From assembly GCA_002281855.1 (NCBI GenBank), contig NCHQ01000016.1, forward strand, positions 1 through 64,000: DNA of 64,000 bases, read 5' to 3'. Shown here piece after piece: positions 61,722-64,000 of this stretch; the stretch's first letter is position 1, and the number at the start of each line of letters is the position of its first letter. Below the pieces are notes generated by a model. That model was not told the DNA's origin and made no database searches. It worked only from the letters and a program-made list of their open reading frames with translations. This stretch comes from Rhodospirillales bacterium 24-66-33. GTDB lineage: Bacteria; Pseudomonadota; Alphaproteobacteria; Reyranellales; Reyranellaceae. A program made the position numbers and the translations under genes.

Positions 61722-62597
61722 ATGACGACCGCCGCCCGTCCGTCGCCGATTGCCTGGCTGATCGCCCCGGCCGGGCTGCTGTTCGTCCTGTTCTTCGTGC
61801 TGCCGTTCGCGGTGATGACGGCGATGTCGTTCTATTCCGGCAATCCCGTCACCAACCCGAACGCCTTCCTGACGACGCGGCACTACGAGCGCTTCATCTT
61901 CGACACGGCCGGCATCTTCCACGAGGCCCTGTGGTCGACCCTGCGCATCGGCCTCATCACGACGGTCGTCTCGCTGCTGATCGGCTATCCGCTGGCGCAC
62001 TGGATGGCGCGCATGCAGTCCCGTCTCGGTCACGCGCTGGTGCTTATGGCCGTGATCGCGCCGATGCTGACAGGCATCGTCGTACGTACGTTCGCCTGGA
62101 TGACGATCCTGCAGGACAAGGGCGTCATCAACACGACGCTGATCCAGTGGGGGCTGATCGAGAAGCCGCTGCCGCTTATGTACAACGAGTTCGGCACCAT
62201 CGTGGCCCTGGTCCACATCTACGTGCCGTTCATGGTGCTGACCCTGACCGGCGTGATCGGCCGCATCGACGAGCGGCTGGAGCAGGCCGCTCGCAGTCTG
62301 GGCGCCGGCCGTCTTCGCGCCTTCGTCGAGGTGACCTTGCCGCTCAGCCTGCCCGGCATCCTCGCGGGCTCGCTGCTGGTCTTCGCGCTGTCGATCAGTG
62401 CCTATGTCACGCCCTCGCTGATGGGTGGCACCGACGTGCTGACCCTGCCGATGCTGATCGCCCAACAGGTCGGCACCAGCTTCAACCCGAACTTCGCGGG
62501 CGCGCTCGGCGTCATCCTGCTGCTAGTCTCGCTGGCCATCGTCGTGGCCTACAACCGCATTCTGGCTCGGCTGGCGGGCGGGCAGGGAATGGCATGA
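61722..62597 (+). CDS. ABC transporter permease (spermidine/putrescine-type, subunit 1)
   Basis: The 291-residue protein has six membrane segments and the EAA loop LEQAARSLGAGRLRAFVEVTLPLSLPG (about 187-213), the contact with the ATPase. The N-terminal segment and PNAFLTTRHYERFI resemble PotB-type permeases. It starts 10 bases after the HyuA-like stop and overlaps the next permease by ATGA. It should import the substrate of the DUF917/HyuA path. No ATPase is present before the window ends. Confidence 0.93.
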   Translation: MTTAARPSPIAWLIAPAGLLFVLFFVLPFAVMTAMSFYSGNPVTNPNAFLTTRHYERFIFDTAGIFHEALWSTLRIGLITTVVSLLIGYPLAHWMARMQSRLGHALVLMAVIAPMLTGIVVRTFAWMTILQDKGVINTTLIQWGLIEKPLPLMYNEFGTIVALVHIYVPFMVLTLTGVIGRIDERLEQAARSLGAGRLRAFVEVTLPLSLPGILAGSLLVFALSISAYVTPSLMGGTDVLTLPMLIAQQVGTSFNPNFAGALGVILLLVSLAIVVAYNRILARLAGGQGMA

Positions 62598-63409
62598 GCG
62601 CTACGCCCAACCGCCGGCCGTTCGACGCAGGCCGCGCCGCCTATCTCACGCTGAACGCGCTCCTGCTCGCGTTCCTACTGCTGCCCATCGCTATCGTGCT
62701 GGTGTTCGCGCTCAACCCGACGCCGTACATCTCCTTTCCGCCGGTCGGTGTCAGCCTGCGCTGGTTCGAGAAGTTCTTCGGCAGCGCGGAGTTCATGAAT
62801 GCGCTCTGGCTGTCACTGTGGGTGGCGTCCGTGGTGCTGGTGCTATCGATCGTGATCGGCGCCGCCTGTGCGCTCGCCCTGTCGCGCGGCAACCTGCCGG
62901 GGCGGGCGGCTCTGACGGCCTTCTTCATGTCGCCGCTGATGGTGCCAGCGATCCTGACGGGCCTGGCGCTGTTCCAGGCCTATCTCCTGTCGGGGATCGG
63001 CCGGCCGGTCTGGGGCCTGATCGCGGCCCACACGCTGGTCGCGGTGCCCTATGTCATCCGCACCACGCTCGCCGTGCTGCACAATTTCGACCGCCGCATC
63101 GAGGAGGCCGCTGCCGTGCTGGGCGCCAGCCCGGTGCGGGTCTTCTTCGAGGTCACCCTGCCCTTGATCCGGCCGGGCGTCTTCGCGGGCGGCGTCTTCG
63201 CCTTCATCGTTTCGTTCGACCAGTTTCCGGTCTCGCTGTTCCTCGTGGTCCCGAAGGGCGAGACCCTGCCGGTGGTGCTGTTCAACTACATGAAATTCGA
63301 CCTCGACGGCGCCATCGCGGCAGCCTCGATGGTCTCGATCTTGCTGGCATTGTCGGTGGTTCTGGTGCTGGAGAGGCTGATCGGCCTCAAGGCCTACGTT
63401 AAGCTCTGA
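62594..63409 (+). CDS. ABC transporter permease (spermidine/putrescine-type, subunit 2)
   Basis: The 271-residue protein has six segments and the EAA loop IEEAAAVLGASPVRVFFEVTLPLIRPG (about 171-197). It matches PotC-type permeases (SLRWFEKFFGSAEFMNALWLSLWV). Together with the upstream permease it forms the membrane channel. The binding-protein gene starts 22 bases downstream. Confidence 0.93.
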   Translation: MSATPNRRPFDAGRAAYLTLNALLLAFLLLPIAIVLVFALNPTPYISFPPVGVSLRWFEKFFGSAEFMNALWLSLWVASVVLVLSIVIGAACALALSRGNLPGRAALTAFFMSPLMVPAILTGLALFQAYLLSGIGRPVWGLIAAHTLVAVPYVIRTTLAVLHNFDRRIEEAAAVLGASPVRVFFEVTLPLIRPGVFAGGVFAFIVSFDQFPVSLFLVVPKGETLPVVLFNYMKFDLDGAIAAASMVSILLALSVVLVLERLIGLKAYVKL

Positions 63410-63431
63410 TGGGAACGAACAGGGGGTTACC

Positions 63432-64000
63432 ATGATTTCACGTCGCAAAGCGTTGCGTGCCGGTGCGGGTCTCGCGGCCCTCGCCACGGTGGGGGCACCG
63501 TCGATCCTTCATGCCCAGACCAAGACGCTCAAGATCACGACCTGGGGCGGCAAGTGGGGCGAGGTGATGAAGGCCACCGTGCTGCCGGCGTTCGAAAAGG
63601 AGTTCAAGTGCACGGTGTCGGCCGACCAGGCCTTCCCGTTCCTGCCCAAGCTGCAGGTCAGCTCGAAGAACGATCCGATCTACGACGTGCTGCACGCCAA
63701 CTCGAACGAGCAGTGGAATGCCGTCGTCGAGGGGCTGGTGATGGACAAGATCACGGCCAAGGAAGTGCCCAACATCGCCGACGTCTATCCCTACGCGGTG
63801 AGCGACAAGATCGTGGGTGTCACGATCTTCACCAGCGCCATCGGGCTGGGCTATCGCACCGACAAGGGGCTGACGAAGCCGACCTCGTGGAAGGATCTCG
63901 CCGATCCCAAGCTGGCCGGTTCGCGCGGCGGCTATCTGATTCCGGTGAACAGCCTGGGCCAAGCGCACCTGATGATGCTGGGCAAGGTCTACGGCAAGGG
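63432..64000 (+). CDS. ABC substrate-binding protein, PotD-like, cut by window edge
   Basis: The 189 codons visible begin MISRRKALRAGAGLAAL, a twin-arginine signal (cut near HAQ, residue 29). The mature part starts KTLKITTWGGKWGEVMKATVLPAFEK, a family 1 extracellular-binding opening like PotD and related carboxylate binders. It should deliver the substrate to the two permeases upstream. The C-terminus and the ATPase gene lie beyond position 64000. Confidence 0.9.
   Translation, partial: MISRRKALRAGAGLAALATVGAPSILHAQTKTLKITTWGGKWGEVMKATVLPAFEKEFKCTVSADQAFPFLPKLQVSSKNDPIYDVLHANSNEQWNAVVEGLVMDKITAKEVPNIADVYPYAVSDKIVGVTIFTSAIGLGYRTDKGLTKPTSWKDLADPKLAGSRGGYLIPVNSLGQAHLMMLGKVYGK

Overview
The window is about 64 kb of GC-rich chromosomal DNA with dense, short-gapped genes. 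Many start codons overlap the previous stop (ATGA, GTGA or TTGA), and GTG and TTG starts are common. The gene content points to a soil or freshwater alphaproteobacterium of the Rhodospirillales/Hyphomicrobiales kind: Bug-type solute receptors, TAT-exported binding proteins, many isopenicillin-N-synthase-like oxygenases, a form II CoxL-like protein, DmdB-like ligases and a GrrM-type RiPP maturase. Reyranella-like is my best guess; nothing in the sequence proves the genus. I saw no rRNA, tRNA, CRISPR array, insertion sequence or phage block.

Layout. 1-6.2 kb: the end of a GrrM-type radical SAM cassette with the first codons of its probable precursor peptide, then a GNAT-like protein, an FkbM methyltransferase and several exported proteins of unknown role. 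6.4-12.1 kb: two small hypothetical genes, an orphan CoxL-like molybdo-oxidase, a 48-residue membrane microprotein and a Ser/Thr kinase whose exported half carries a peptidoglycan-binding fold. 12.2-16.6 kb: an RlmM-like methyltransferase, a histidine phosphatase and a three-subunit flavin/iron-sulfur dehydrogenase. 16.7-21.7 kb: GST, phytanoyl-CoA-type dioxygenase, IPNS-like oxygenase, FMN 2-hydroxyacid oxidase and ZIP transporter. 21.7-25.6 kb: beta-oxidation enzymes (multifunctional hydratase/dehydrogenase and thiolase). 25.8-36.9 kb: a Bug receptor, amidase, enolase-superfamily enzyme, fasciclin protein, RibD-like reductase, TauD-type dioxygenase, split chromate transporter, WYL regulator, RidA, DMT exporter, and an ArsR/CDF metal pair with a clearly readable promoter and operator. 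36.9-44.3 kb: two DmdB-like acyl-CoA ligases around an operon with two tandem IPNS-like oxygenases, a VOC protein and a second enolase-superfamily enzyme. 44.4-49.5 kb: MscS channel, aldo/keto reductase, persulfide dioxygenase-rhodanese fusion and two tandem exported cysteine-rich paralogues. 49.8-55.9 kb: a five-gene unit (IPNS-like oxygenase, family 5 binding protein, two MHS-type MFS carriers, amidohydrolase). 56-64 kb: a DUF4239-like membrane protein, then an AroM-LuxR fusion regulator divergent from two DUF917 genes, a hydantoinase/oxoprolinase and an ABC importer that runs off the right edge.

Themes. Uptake systems, ring or amide openers, oxygenases and CoA chemistry dominate, so the region looks like a set of catabolic islets for organic acids, amides and amino-acid derivatives. 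Four IPNS-like proteins lie in one window, and three of them have Arg-Tyr-Ala where the family usually has Arg-x-Ser.

The most distinctive parts are: (1) the AroM-LuxR fusion, which sits beside a perfect 18-bp palindrome and faces the DUF917-DUF917-HyuA-ABC operon; (2) the GrrM cassette cut by the left edge; (3) the ArsR/CDF control region, where promoter, operator and start codon are packed into about 50 bp; (4) two small exported paralogues with a shared cysteine pattern and no recognised family. Two kinds of dispersed palindromic repeat also occur, and one of them supplies the stop codon of a gene.
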